The position numbers and the translations under genes were made by a program. Of a DNA stretch of 64,000 nucleotides, positions 51,690-62,265 are shown in pieces. The stretch is from contig JAACJP010000007.1 in assembly GCA_013368375.1 (NCBI GenBank), forward strand, positions 682,001 through 746,000. Direction: 5' to 3'. Every line of letters begins with the position of its first letter. Position 1 is the stretch's first letter. The DNA is from Tricholomella constricta. Lineage: Eukaryota > Basidiomycota > Agaricomycetes > Agaricales > Lyophyllaceae. The notes under the pieces are model-generated. The model did not search any database. It worked only from the letters and a program-made list of their open reading frames with translations, and was not told the DNA's origin.

Positions 51690-54600
51690 CTACCCCTTCT
51701 TTTAGGATCGAGTTAGAGTAGTCTTTGGATTTCGGTGGATGAACGACTCGTCCAGATCTGGTAGTGGTTTGAATGGGTGGTTCGTAGTCACGTTGCCAAG
51801 GACCGGGGGGCGGTGACGATGAACGCTGTGTTGGTTCGCTGGTAAGGGATGATTTGTGGGTCGCGGGATCTAAGTGGAAACGCGGCGGATGTGGGCGTCG
51901 CGGATTTGCACGGTGGAATTTTTCGAGTATTTCGTAGAGTTGAGTAGGAATTTCTGATAAGGGTACCCACGAGTTTTCGGATTCTGCTAAGCTTTGCCAC
52001 TGGACGAAGTAATCATAGCGTCGTCCAACTTTGCGTGAGTCTATGACGAATTTGATATTTCGTGGTTGATCGGTCTCGATGTTAATTGGCGGAGGCTGAT
52101 CCGTTGAGACTCGATCTGAGATCTCGGCAGGAGAAATGTATGGTTCAAGTAAGGAGACGTGGAATACTGGGTGAAGTCGCGAGAGGGATTGCGGTAATTG
52201 GAGTTTGAAAGCCGAGGGACCGTGTTTGGAGACTATGGGGAATGGTCCCAATTTTCGGTAGTCGAGTTTGTCACTTGGCCTTGTGGTCTTGATATTTCGG
52301 CGTAGTAACCAAACGAGATCGCAGGGTTTAAAGTCGGGTGCATCGGCATGTCGAGCATTGTAATATTTGGACATATACTGTTGTGAATGAAGGATTTCGG
52401 TTTGAAGTTCACCTTGGATAGTTTTGAGGCGATCGGCCAATTCGGTCGCTGAGGGGTTCGTAGTGCGATCGGAAATGCGAATTTCAAAATCAGGGTGATA
52501 ACCGAGGTTGGCGTAAAACGGAGTTTGATGAGTGGAGGTATTCGTAGTATTATTGAAAGAGAATTCGGCGAGTGCGAGATAATCGACCCAATCGTCCTGT
52601 TGATACGAGCAAACACTTCTAAGGTAAGTTTCGAGCGTTTGATTGGTTCGTTCGGTAAGTCCATCGGTTTGAGGGTGATACGCTGTAGAGGGCTTCATCT
52701 TCGTGCCGCATAGTTTCATGAGCTCGGTGAGGAAGGACGAAATGAATATTGAACCCCGATCGGAAATGATAGATTGTGGAAAACCGTGGAGACGGAAGAT
52801 TCTATCAAGGTAAATGCGCGCGAATTCAGGCGCACCCATGGACTCATTACAAGGGATGAAATGAGCAGCGCGTGTCATGCGGTCGCATACGACCCAAATG
52901 GAGTCGTATCCATGGGATTGAGGAAGTTTGGTAATAAAATCCATGGAGATAGACTTCCATGGTCGGTCGGGGATGTCCAGAGGTTGGAGTAATCCGTACG
53001 GTTTGTGTGTGGCGTGCTTGATACGTTGACAAGTGTCGCAGGAACGGACGTAATTGCGGATGTATCTTCGCATATTGGGCCACGAATAATCGCGTTCGAT
53101 GTTGTCAATGGTTTTCGCTCGTCCTGGATGTCCACCGATGCAAGAATCGTGGCGCGAGTGCAGGATTTGGGCCCGGAACGAAGGTGGAATGTAAAGTCGT
53201 CCGTTGTGGTAAACAAGATCGTCCTGTGTTGTGAACGAAGTGTCGCCGGTTGTTGATAGGTGACGCCATTCGGTGTCGAGACGATAAGCTTCTTTGAATT
53301 GTTGAAGGAGTTCGGAATTGTCTAGAGTATAGGTAGTGAGGGAATTTATTGAGACGGGTTCTGGTACGAAGTCTTGAGGATAAATGTGTTCCGTATGATA
53401 CGGAGTGAGGAGCGCTTTCCTTTGATTGGCGATGACTTCGTCGTCCTTTTGAGGAGAATAGTCTGGACGGTGCGATGGAGCGTCAGCGGGGTTCTTGTGT
53501 CCGGGAGAATAATCCAATTTAAAATCGAATTCGGACAAGAACATCGCCCATCGAGCTTGGCGGCGGTTAAGGATTTGGGTTTGCATAAAGTAGCGAAGGT
53601 TCGCATGGTCAGAGACGACTGAAATGGTATGGGGAGAACCAATAAGCCAGGCTCTGTGTTCGCGGAAAGATTCGACGATGGACAAGAGTTCTTTGTCGTG
53701 TATTTCGTAGTTGATTTCCGCGGGAGTAAATTTGCGAGAGTTGTAGGCGACGGGATGTAACAGTCCGGTGTCGTCAGGTTGAAGAATAATTGAGGCGATT
53801 GCGAAGTCCGAAGTGTCGGTGATTATTGTAGAGGGTAACGAGGGATCGAAGTGTTTGAGTACGGGGGAGGTGGTGAATAGGAGCTTTAGTTTATTGAAGG
53901 CGTCGAGGGCTTCTTGATTAAGTCCCGAAAAGGTCTGTTTGGACGCCTTGGTGGTAAGGGCGTGTAACGGTAAGCAAATGTCGGAATAGCGATGGATAAA
54001 TCGTCGATAAAAGTTTGTAAATCCGAGGAATTGTTGAATTTGTTTGACGGAGGTCGGTACTGGCCAATTCGCAAGGGTTTCTAGTTTCTTGGGGTTCATT
54101 TGGACACCTTTCGCCGATATTATAAAGCCTAGGTATTCGACTTGGGATAGACCGAATTCGCATTTCTTGGCGTTAGCGAATAGATTGTTGGCTCTCAATC
54201 GGTCGAGGATTTGTTTAACGGCGGCGTCGTGGTCTTGATTTGGTTTGGTGAAGATAAGGATATCGTCGAGATAGACGACACAAATAATGTCTAGGACGTC
54301 GCGGAGTGAGTCTTGTATAAATGCTTGAAAAGTCGCCGGGGTGTTTGTCAGACCGAAAGGCATAACGGTGTATTCGAATAGCCCGAGGTGCGTTCTGAAA
54401 GCGGTTTTCCATTCGTCCCCTTCTTTTATGCGGATGAGATTGAAGGCGTTCTTCAGATCGATGACGGTAAATTTGTCGCAACCTTGAACTCGATCTAGGA
54501 GGTCCGATGTAAGTGGCAACGGGTATCGATTTTTCTTGGTTATGGCATTGAGGCCACGATAATCGACACAGAGACGCAGATCTCCTGTTTTACGGCGAAT

Positions 54601-55812
54601 AAAAAGGATAGGAGATGAAGCGGAGGAAGTAGAACGTCGAATATACCCCTTTTTAAGTTGTTCTTCGATGTATTCGAAAAGGGCTTTGCGTTCGTCTTGT
54701 GAGAGTGAATATATGGGTCCGAAAGGCGGCGTTTTCTCCTCCTCAATATCGATGTTGATATCGAAAGGTCGATGGTCAGGAAGTTTCTTCACTTCGACTG
54801 CATCGAAAACGTCGAGGTAAGCGTGATATTTTTGAGGAACGAGACGGCGAATTTCTTCTTCGGTTTCCGTAATGAACGCAGGAGGGGGTTGAGGTGGAGG
54901 AGTTTCGGGAGGATGATGTTGAGGTTCAGGATCGTTTTTGACATAGCTTGAAAGAGCGTTGATACGAAGTTGGAGTTCGTCATTTGATGTATACCAGATA
55001 CACGAGATAGATTGATTTTTAGAGTATTTTTTGAAGCGCTGGGGAGTAACTGTTCGGATATCAAGGGGTTTGTTTGGGGGACCGAAAAACGGAGGAGACG
55101 GAGTCGGTGGACAAGACCATATGGACAGAAGTTCCGCGCGACTAAGGCCGTTACGGACTGGAGGACGGAGAATCAAAGCAGTAGACGAAGGCAGAGTAGT
55201 CTTTACATCTGGAAACATCGGTAGGGATTTGTTATAAGGTTCGAGGATCGTTTGGATATCTGAGGCAGGTTTGGCTTTTAGACGAAGGCCTAAGCCCATA
55301 GAAAAGACAGAGTTTGCATGGTCGGCAGCTGGCGTTAGGAGACTATAGCCTCTTCCAAAAGCCGAGATGGGGAAGTCGTGATTGGCGCCGCAGCAGGACA
55401 GAGTAAGTTGCCCACGAGCCCAATCCACGGATGGATTGTGTTGTCTGAGCCAATCTAGGCCCAGTAGAACAGGATATGGCATGGATACAACGCCCAGACG
55501 AATTGTTTCCGAATGGTCGCGGACTTTCAAGTGCGCGATGACGTCGTGAGTTAGAAGACCGGATGTGATCGGGCGATCGTCGATGGTGAATATAGGGACA
55601 GGGGAGGACTTAGCAGAGCGGGGAAGCGAATGACGGTGAGCGAATGATTCAGATATGTGGGAGTTGGTAGCACCGCTGTCGATGAATGCGTATGTTTTGA
55701 TGCTCTCTCGTTTGGGGAATGACAATGTGATGGAGATGAAAAAATGAGATCTATTAAGGGGATCTAGTTGCACATGTCGAGATAGTCTGAAGGACGGAGA
55801 CTGAGAGGACAA
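51690..55812 (-). CDS. Gypsy-3 pol polyprotein (1375 residues)
   Basis: Protease with AFIDSGATNSHIS and VLLGLDWLRQHNP, a single copy unlike Gypsy-1. RT with VVYLDDILIF. RNase H with IITDTSDFAIASI, HDKELLSIVESFREHRAW and VVSDHANLRYF. Integrase with GGHPGRAKT...CDTCQRIK, SMDFITKLP (Asp), IISDRGSIF (Asp) and TDGLTERTNQTLE (Glu). A C-terminal chromodomain-like segment follows (NIKFVIDSRKVGRRYDYFVQWQSLAESENSWVP). The stop is at 51685-51687 within the LTR border. The gap to gag is 92 bp and the frame differs. Confidence 0.95.
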
Positions 55813-55904
55813 AGCGATCCATTCACCAGTAGTAGTCTTGGCGAATGAACCGACGCGACGACGGGGAATGGTGCTGGTTCCTTCCGTCGCCGAGGAGGAC
55901 GGAA

Positions 55905-57116
55905 CTAATTGCTCCTCGGCTCCGCTTTTCCCGATTTAACGTTCGCGGCCTTTTTCTTGCAGTCGTTGGCGTGATGACCAGGATTCCCGCAATAAAGGCA
56001 GAGGTTGTTGTCGAAGCGCCGTTTCTTTTCTTCGGGGGTGAGTTTGCTACGAGGTCCAGAGGTTTTTGGAACGGTAGTAACGGCGTCAACCTCCATGGGG
56101 ACGACATCGGCGGTCGAGATAGGATTCGGTTGAGTTGCGGAGGAGGAGTTAGCTTGTTTCGAATTAGGGGGAACGTACGTGGCGCTATTCGAGGTATTGT
56201 AGTTCCAATCCTTCTTTTTCTTTCCTCCACTCAACTTCTCCTCGATCCGGCGCTCGACTTCTCGTTGGTGAAGGTTCGTATCGATGGAGATGACCAAGGG
56301 CTCCCATTCCTCGAGAGTAGTAGGGCGATTGACGACCATTACTAGTGCGTCCTTGACGATCGGTTTGAGGCCCTTCATGAATCGAGATATCTTGGTTTGT
56401 TCGGTCATGTCGAGGTGGCTGGCGATCTCCATGAACGACGTGAGATAGTAGTGGACGGATCCAGTCTGCTTCAGTTGATCTAAGCGTTGGTCGGCGGTAG
56501 TGATAAGTGAGGGGTCGGCGAATTTTTTGCGGAATGCAGCCAGGAAGTTGTTGAAGTTCCAAAGTAAGGACGACCCTGAATGTTCAAGGTGATTAAACCA
56601 TTCAATTGGAATCCCATCTTTGAGGTTCAGCCCGACGAATAAAACCTTGGTGTGATCATCGGGGAAAGAGGGGGCATTGAATTCGATTAAGCGTTTAATT
56701 TCAGAGATGAACGGGGTGACTTCGGAGTGTTTGCCGTTGAAGATTCTGGCATTCCTGAGTTTAATTGTGTTACCGCGGGGAGGGGGATTGGCAAGAGCGG
56801 GGGGAGCAGCTTGAACAACAGGGCGACGGGCTACTTCGGCCATGACATCAAGAATAGTCGCCTGAAGTGTAGACTGGTTCTGAGCGAGCATGTTGATGAC
56901 GCCAGAGAAGTCGGTGTTCGGAGCGGGTTGAATGATCGGAACGGGATCAATTTGGCCAGGCACAGGATTCGGTCCCGGAATGGACGCGGGATCAAATGTG
57001 CCCGGGAGATGTGCGTAATCGATTCCATAGGTGGGGACAGGATTGTAGATATCAGGATTGGTGGGCGGGGGGATTGCGGGGAAATTGTAATCAGGAGCAA
57101 CTGAGGTAGTAGCCAT
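55905..57116 (-). CDS. Gypsy-3 gag (403 residues)
   Basis: Capsid-like domain: NARIFNGKHSEVTPFISEIKRLIEF, IEWFNHLEHSG, NFLAAFRKKFADPSLITTADQRLDQLKQTGSVHYYLTSFMEIASHLD. It has one zinc knuckle, CLYCGNPGHHANDC (CX2CX4HX4C), near residue 380. The start at 57116 lies 25 bp from the 5' LTR, so the untranslated leader is very short. Confidence 0.93.
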   Translation of the reverse strand: MATTSVAPDYNFPAIPPPTNPDIYNPVPTYGIDYAHLPGTFDPASIPGPNPVPGQIDPVPIIQPAPNTDFSGVINMLAQNQSTLQATILDVMAEVARRPVVQAAPPALANPPPRGNTIKLRNARIFNGKHSEVTPFISEIKRLIEFNAPSFPDDHTKVLFVGLNLKDGIPIEWFNHLEHSGSSLLWNFNNFLAAFRKKFADPSLITTADQRLDQLKQTGSVHYYLTSFMEIASHLDMTEQTKISRFMKGLKPIVKDALVMVVNRPTTLEEWEPLVISIDTNLHQREVERRIEEKLSGGKKKKDWNYNTSNSATYVPPNSKQANSSSATQPNPISTADVVPMEVDAVTTVPKTSGPRSKLTPEEKKRRFDNNLCLYCGNPGHHANDCKKKAANVKSGKAEPRSN

Positions 57117-57141
57117 GGAGTAGAGATGGTCAAATCAAACT

Positions 57142-57475
57142 TGTTATGACTTGATTGAGAACGACGAACGAAGCAAGCAGGAATTGAACTTAATCAATCA
57201 AGTATGATAACACTGAGTTGATTTGACAAAGTAAACGAAGTACATGTAGGGTTTTTATAGTATAGTTTTTAGGGGTTTGAAAAGGAGTAATTGAAATAAG
57301 TCTATCATATGTAAAGTAAAGTAAGTGGGTCAAATAAAGTAAGTGGGTCGAAGAATATAGTCTGTGATTTTGGGCAATTAAGTCTAGGATTCAATGAAGA
57401 ATGTGATAACAAGAAAAAGGAGAAAATATAGGAGATAAAATATAGGACTTAGCATATGTTTATTGATTTGTTACA
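57142..57475 (-). repeat. Gypsy-3 5' LTR
   Basis: 334 bp and the promoter-side copy. The next bases on the minus strand (AGTTTGATTTGACCATC) would hold the primer site; I do not recognise a tRNA match. Confidence 0.95.
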
Positions 57476-58515
57476 GTGGGTACCAGACACTCGGGGTGTA
57501 TCTCGACACTTACTCGCAACATGTGTGGGCGCACAAGTACAAGTCGGCGGGTACTGGGCGAACGACGGTCGAGTCGCTCGACCGCATATTCCAGGACTAC
57601 GCTCCCGCTGAAGCGTTCATGGTCGATGGCGGGAAGCACTTCGATAATAAGGAGGTCAGAGATTTCTGCAGGAAGTGGGGGACAGAGACGCATGTTGTGG
57701 CGGCCTATTCACCCTGGGTGAACGGGCTGGTAGAAGGTACGAATAAGATTCTTCTCCACATCTTGAAGCGACTCTGCGCCCCCGACCTAGGTGAAGACGA
57801 ATGCGAAGCTATGTCGACGCAGGACCTACCCAAGACATGGCCGAAATACCTTAACGAGGCCATCCGGATTCTCAACTGGCGCATGCTGCCTGCCTTCAAC
57901 CACACACCGAAGGAGCTCTTACTGGGGCTCGTGATAGGAACACCGAAGACAAATGCGGAGGAGGGAACGTCGATACTCCGAGCAGCCGACGTAAACACAC
58001 AACTCGCCTACACAGCGCAGCAGAGGCTGGATGGCTACGCCGCAGCCGTGGCCCACGCAACGAAATGGAAGGCAGTGTTTGACCGGAAAGTGCGCGCGAA
58101 AGGACCCGGGGAGGTAATATTTCAGACCGGACAACTAGTACAGGTGTACAGGAGCGACTTGGACTACACATTCCGAACAGACCGCAAACTCCTACCGAAA
58201 TGGTCAGTACCACGAAGGGTGACGGAGCGCGCCACCAATTCCTACAAGTTGGAAACGCTAGAAGGGAAGGCATTAGATGGAAATTTTAGCGCGAGGCAGC
58301 TGCGGGAGTTCGTACCGCGAGAGGGAACGGAGCTGGCAGTGGCACAGCAGAGGGTGATGGAGCGGATGGTGGGGGAGGAGTTGGCGAGGGCCAAGGGAGA
58401 TGCGGAGGCCGTAGCGAGGGAACGGCAGCGGGACGAGGATGAGGGATGGGAGACGGAGGAGGAGGATGAGGAGGCCGCGGAAGGTCGGGCGGAACGCGAC
58501 GGGGACATCGCTTAG
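57476..58515 (+). CDS. LTR-A integrase, C-terminal part
   Basis: Continues the LTR-A integrase after Gypsy-3. GYQTLGVYLDTYSQHVWAHKYKS leads to the second Asp (FMVDGGKHFDN) and the Glu (SPWVNGLVEGTNKILLH), then LNWRMLPAFNHTPKELLLG. A C-terminal region follows with QLVQVYRSDLDYTFRTDRKLLPKWSVPRRV, ending in an acidic/basic helix and a GDIA stop. No chromodomain seen, which separates this family from the two chromoviruses. Confidence 0.88.
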
Positions 58516-58530
58516 TTCGGGGGGGGGACA

Positions 58531-58732
58531 TGGAGTAGCGCGCCCGCGCTGCTCCAAACGCACGAAGAGCGCACGCAGGCATTATTTGTACTTGTTTGGC
58601 ATGAGCTTCTGGGCATTTGTAAGCAGTAGATAGATATCCGGGGAGATCAGATAAGGATCTCCTCGAGCAACGAGAACATACCAAAGCACAAGAGCAGAGC
58701 AGAGCAAAGCAGAGCGAACCGAGACTACTTCA
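58531..58732 (+). repeat. LTR-A 3' LTR
   Basis: 202 bp, TGGAGTAGCGCG ... GACTACTTCA, preceded by a G-run polypurine tract at 58519-58527. The flanking 58733-59149 shows no gene. Confidence 0.93.
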
Positions 58733-59149
58733 ACATCATCAGTAGCTCGCGAGTGTTCGAGTGTCGAACAGGTAGAGGTACCTTGGACGACATCGGTGCT
58801 GGGGTCTCCAAACCTCCCAATTCCGGCCCCATACACCCCTGGATCTTCATCCCTGCCTCTAGCCAACTCCCACTCAATTCTCCAGTCGATTCTGACGGGT
58901 TGAAGCTCGGCGCTAACGTGCAGAGAGCAGGTTGGACGCGTTAGTTTGGGTAGTGTCACGTGGGGGAGACGTAGCGATTACATAATCACAAAAGTCATTA
59001 CCAATCTGTGGATTGAAACTCCGACCGTCGATCGATTTCTCCTATTGCGATGAACCACCTCCTGCAATCCAACCGTGCCACTACTCCTTCCAATACAACG
59101 TATTTACCCTATCAGAAGGCCTTACCGTTATTCACTTCCACCACCCATA

Positions 59150-61548
59150 ATGCCTGAAGAGAAGATCATGACAATTTGGTGCTCTGTCGACCTTGATGAC
59201 GCTCCAGCTCAGGTCAGATTTCCTGAGAGCGCCAACATCGACTACTTGAAGGAGGTTATCAAGGAGAAATTTGAACTTAATGTCCGCGCCTCTCGGCTAG
59301 TGCTTTGGAAGGTGAGGATCTTCCACACGTAAGCATAATGATTCTGGTTGACCTGCTCCTGACTCCATCGTTTTGAAGGTGTGTTTGTATTCACGGGTTC
59401 CAAGTTTCTGTTGCGGCTAACTCTGTCCTGAAAGCTCATCAAACCAGAACCTGTTGGCCCGGACACTACTTTCGCTGATCGCATTAGGTCGCGAGGCAAC
59501 AATGTAAAGGAGTTTGCGATAAGGTTGAGCACCGAAGAGATGGTGTCGGAGGTCTTTCTGGAACTTCGTAAACGAGAGGTCCAGGTTCTGGTGGAAGTTC
59601 CATCCACAAGTAAGGCCGTGCCTTGACATGTCAGTTGACCATTGCTAATCAAAGCTGCGTTCATTACCTGTATCACTCTACCCTTCCCCATCTTCCTCAA
59701 CCCTCGCCCTTTCTCCTCATCGTTTGGTATTGCCTGATCGATGATTGGTTTGCCATTCAAATCTCGCTCACCATCAATACTCCACCTCTATGTCATATTT
59801 TTGCTCTACAATAATCCATGCCGGGTCCTCTTCACTTCAGCCTCTCGAAAGCGTTCAGCTTCGCCAGCGGAAATGGATGGTCGCACATCTGGGCCGAAGC
59901 GGAGTGGTGAGTAAAGCCAGTCGTTTGTTCCATCCCGTCCTTCCTCTGCTTATGGTCAACACTTCCATTTCATTGGTTCTTTGCTGTCGCTCTCAGACAC
60001 CTTCAAACACCTTCACTCCCCCTACACCTCGGATGACGCAGATCTCCCTTCTGATGCCTGGTTAGTGGAAGTTCACTCGAAGATCTGGGATCGCCAGGAC
60101 CTTTCGTCAAAACTTTTCCACAAAGTCGATGTTACTCTTGCGCACTACGATGCATTGCAAGAACGTCTTAGGAAGCTACATCCCGATCGCGACTCATCAG
60201 ATTATATCGCCGGTGCGAACGAGGTCCTATCCATCAAACTTGAGATCCTTCAACGCTATCAGCCCATTCCTGTTTCGGCCCCGTCGCCATTCTTGCAACG
60301 AGCCCATTCCGGTAACGAACAAATTCCAGTAAACGATCGCGAGGACTTGGAGGAAAGCGACGGTAACAATGCAGAACTTAGCTCGTTCTTCCCAGCCACT
60401 CTCGAGTTCTTGGATCTCTCAAGTTTGGGACTCCAGAATCAGCCGCCCCGCTTACCTTTGCCGCTTTTCCTCCGTCAAGAGTACAGCCTCATCTCTCGGC
60501 TACTCGAGGCGCGACCTGCAACCAGCAGTGGCTGTACGATTGTCAGTGGTCAACCCGGAACGGGTGAGGTCGATGTCTTTCTTGTCACATTAGATCTAAT
60601 TAGGCTTGGGGTTTAAGGCAAGACCGCTTTTCTTCACCTTAAGGTCATCGAGTCTATGATTTCTGGCCGCGCATTCCTGTATCAAACCGTCAACGGAGTC
60701 GTCTATCACGTCTCTCGGACGGTTAAAGAGATCAAATCATGGCCATCAGATGAACCCATTGTGGCTTTCGTTGACGCAGATAGTGGGACAATCATGCCGG
60801 CATCATTCCTCCGCCGTCACTCTGTGCAGATTATTGCAGCATCGTCACCTGGAGGCACAGAACAAAGTTGGCTGAAACAAGGAGATAGTCTTGGGTTCGT
60901 GGCCACACTTGCAGCTGATCTGTGGTCGCCTGACGAGCTCTTCCTAACTGGGTCCGTCATACTATTGTGTGCTTAATGATTCTACTGATGCACTCCTTCA
61001 GTATATTCCTTCATCCCCACGATCTCTCTTTCAAGCGCCTCAAGGAGTCTGTCTCCTATTTCGGCTTGAATCCTCGCCGTTGCTTTGGTGCTTCCCAGTC
61101 TGAAAACAACTTGCTTCAACTTACGCGAGAAATCGAAAACAAAATCCGCTCCGTTTCAGTGAAGATCGATATTCTAACCCTTCTGAACTCGGCTTACACG
61201 TCGAGGGGCGTGTCCCACGCAATATTTGAACTTGCCCCATCTGATGGTAGGCGGTTGCTGGGTGATGCTCGAATAGGAGCAGTGTCCCCGTGGGCTTTGG
61301 ATATGTTGCTGAAGGAGTATGAAACCCGGCAAGCGAATGCTGCCGCTGACTTCTACATATCAATCGCTGGCATGCCTTCTGCAGGATCACTCCGAGGCCG
61401 TCTGATGGAAAGGCAAGTGTTGAAGTACTTCGACACTCTTCACGGCCCACAGGATTTCTCCATCCGCTCCTTGGCTAGCTCCACCATCTCCGAATGGACT
61501 TATCCTGGTCCCGCTGTGCCATCACCTAACATCCTTCATATGGAATGA
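59150..61548 (+). CDS. Crinkler-like protein: CRN N-terminal domain plus P-loop NTPase, truncated C-terminus
   Basis: The start at 59150 gives MPEEKIMTIWCSVDLDDAPAQVRF...LKEVIKEKFEL...LVLWK, the ubiquitin-like Crinkler N-terminus. After an intron, LIKPEPVGPDTTFADRI continues it. A short exon near 59845 has PSRKRSASPAEMDG, a possible nuclear signal. Then SDAWLVEVHSKIWDRQDLSSKLF leads to a Walker A (SGQPGTGKT) split by the intron at about 60564-60623, a Walker B-like PIVAFVDADSG, and LWSPDELFLTG. A further exon (about 61012-61548) ends with ISEWTYPGPAVPSPNILHME. In fungal relatives a nuclease-like domain often follows; here it is absent and the 3' end overlaps an opposed F-box gene. Fungal Crinklers are thought to act in cell-cell conflict; that is inference. 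Introns in the middle (59612 to about 59843) are uncertain. Confidence 0.75.
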
Positions 61549-61890
61549 GAGGCTGTGAAGAGAGTTCTCCTTGGCGATTCGATAGAGAAGGGGGACGCAG
61601 GTGCGTTCATTCATCATCCAGTGACCTCCCTCTATACGAATATTTCGAATGAGGGCGATAGTTTCCGGTTTGTCTGAAATAAGGCGGAAAATTACTGCGC
61701 AGTGGGGATGTTTCCTCCAATTATCCACGTAGCCCAACTTGACGTAGCGAAAGAGGTGTTTTCGGCTGAGAAATAGGAACGCAGGCGACACCATCGTACA
61801 TCGCAAAAGTGATTGACGATCTTTGGCATCGGCAAGCTCGTCAAAGATGGTCTCGATGATATCCAGAGGAATTGATAAAGAAGAGGCCAT
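61522..61890 (-). pseudogene. F-box-like protein, N-terminal fragment (122 residues)
   Basis: The start at 61890 gives MASSLSIPLDIIETIFDELADAKDRQSLLRCTMVSPAFLFLSRKHLFRYVKL, a typical basidiomycete F-box opening (P-x-D-I-I-E-x-I-x-D, then L..C..VS..F....R..LF). Such proteins usually continue for several hundred residues of leucine-rich repeats. This one stops after HMKDVR inside the 3' end of the Crinkler-like gene, so it looks broken by a rearrangement. F-box proteins link substrates to SCF ubiquitin ligases. Confidence 0.7.
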
Positions 61891-62265
61891 GGCGGCTAGT
61901 CTATATAAAATTGGAATGGGAGATTTACGCGTGAGGAAGCCGAGGAATATCTCACAAGTTCAATGATCGGTGTCTGGACAAGCCAGTAATTCGTCTGGCG
62001 TTATGCTTCGCTGTCAGGCCACCGGGGAGCTCAGCTCGTAAAGATGGATTGTGAGGTTGATCAATTTGAATCAGCATGCATCCGTCATTTGTGCATGTTG
62101 TGTGTTTGACGGAGTAGTTCACAAAGTCGATCACAAGACAAATCTCAAGCAATGCATGCAATGTGAGCGAAAAAAAGGTCGAGGCACAAACACGAATACT
62201 GTAGCGAACGTCTGAGATAGTGGCAAGGAACAGCATCTATCCGATGCTTACGACTTGAACGGCCT
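61891..62265. other. Spacer between F-box fragment and FAP1-like gene
   Basis: No convincing gene, repeat or RNA seen. It probably holds the upstream region of the F-box fragment and the 3' region of the FAP1-like gene. Confidence 0.4.

Larger units (their letters stand above)
51356..57475 (-). mobile_element. Gypsy-3: apparently intact minus-strand chromovirus
   Basis: LTRs of 334 bp that look identical (51356-51689, 57142-57475) and a perfect GTGGG duplication (51351-51355, 57476-57480). gag and pol are fully open. A polypurine tract (AAAAGAAGGGG on the minus strand, 51691-51705) lies inside the 3' LTR. Identical LTRs, closed frames and a clean target duplication make it the youngest layer here and potentially mobile. 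Confidence 0.95.
42087..58732 (+). mobile_element. LTR-A: decayed plus-strand LTR retrotransposon with two nested insertions
   Basis: Two 202-bp LTRs (42087-42288 and 58531-58732) bound gag, protease, RT, RNase H and integrase remnants in Ty3/Gypsy order. A G-run polypurine tract (58519-58527) precedes the 3' LTR. The flanking pentamers differ (AACGT left, ACATC right), so there is no target duplication; this could reflect recombination between elements or flank decay. Insertions are the 3.9-kb element at 46044-49941 in RT and Gypsy-3 at 51356-57475 in integrase. Confidence 0.9.

Noticed and set aside
55845..57104. Plus-strand open frames opposite Gypsy-3 gag
   Set aside because: Shadows of the gag frame. 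No start context, introns or domains.
59075..59149. An upstream in-frame ATG at 59075 as the Crinkler start
   Set aside because: The Crinkler N-terminal domain conventionally begins near the protein start, which fits the ATG at 59150 better. The preceding residues show no signal peptide.
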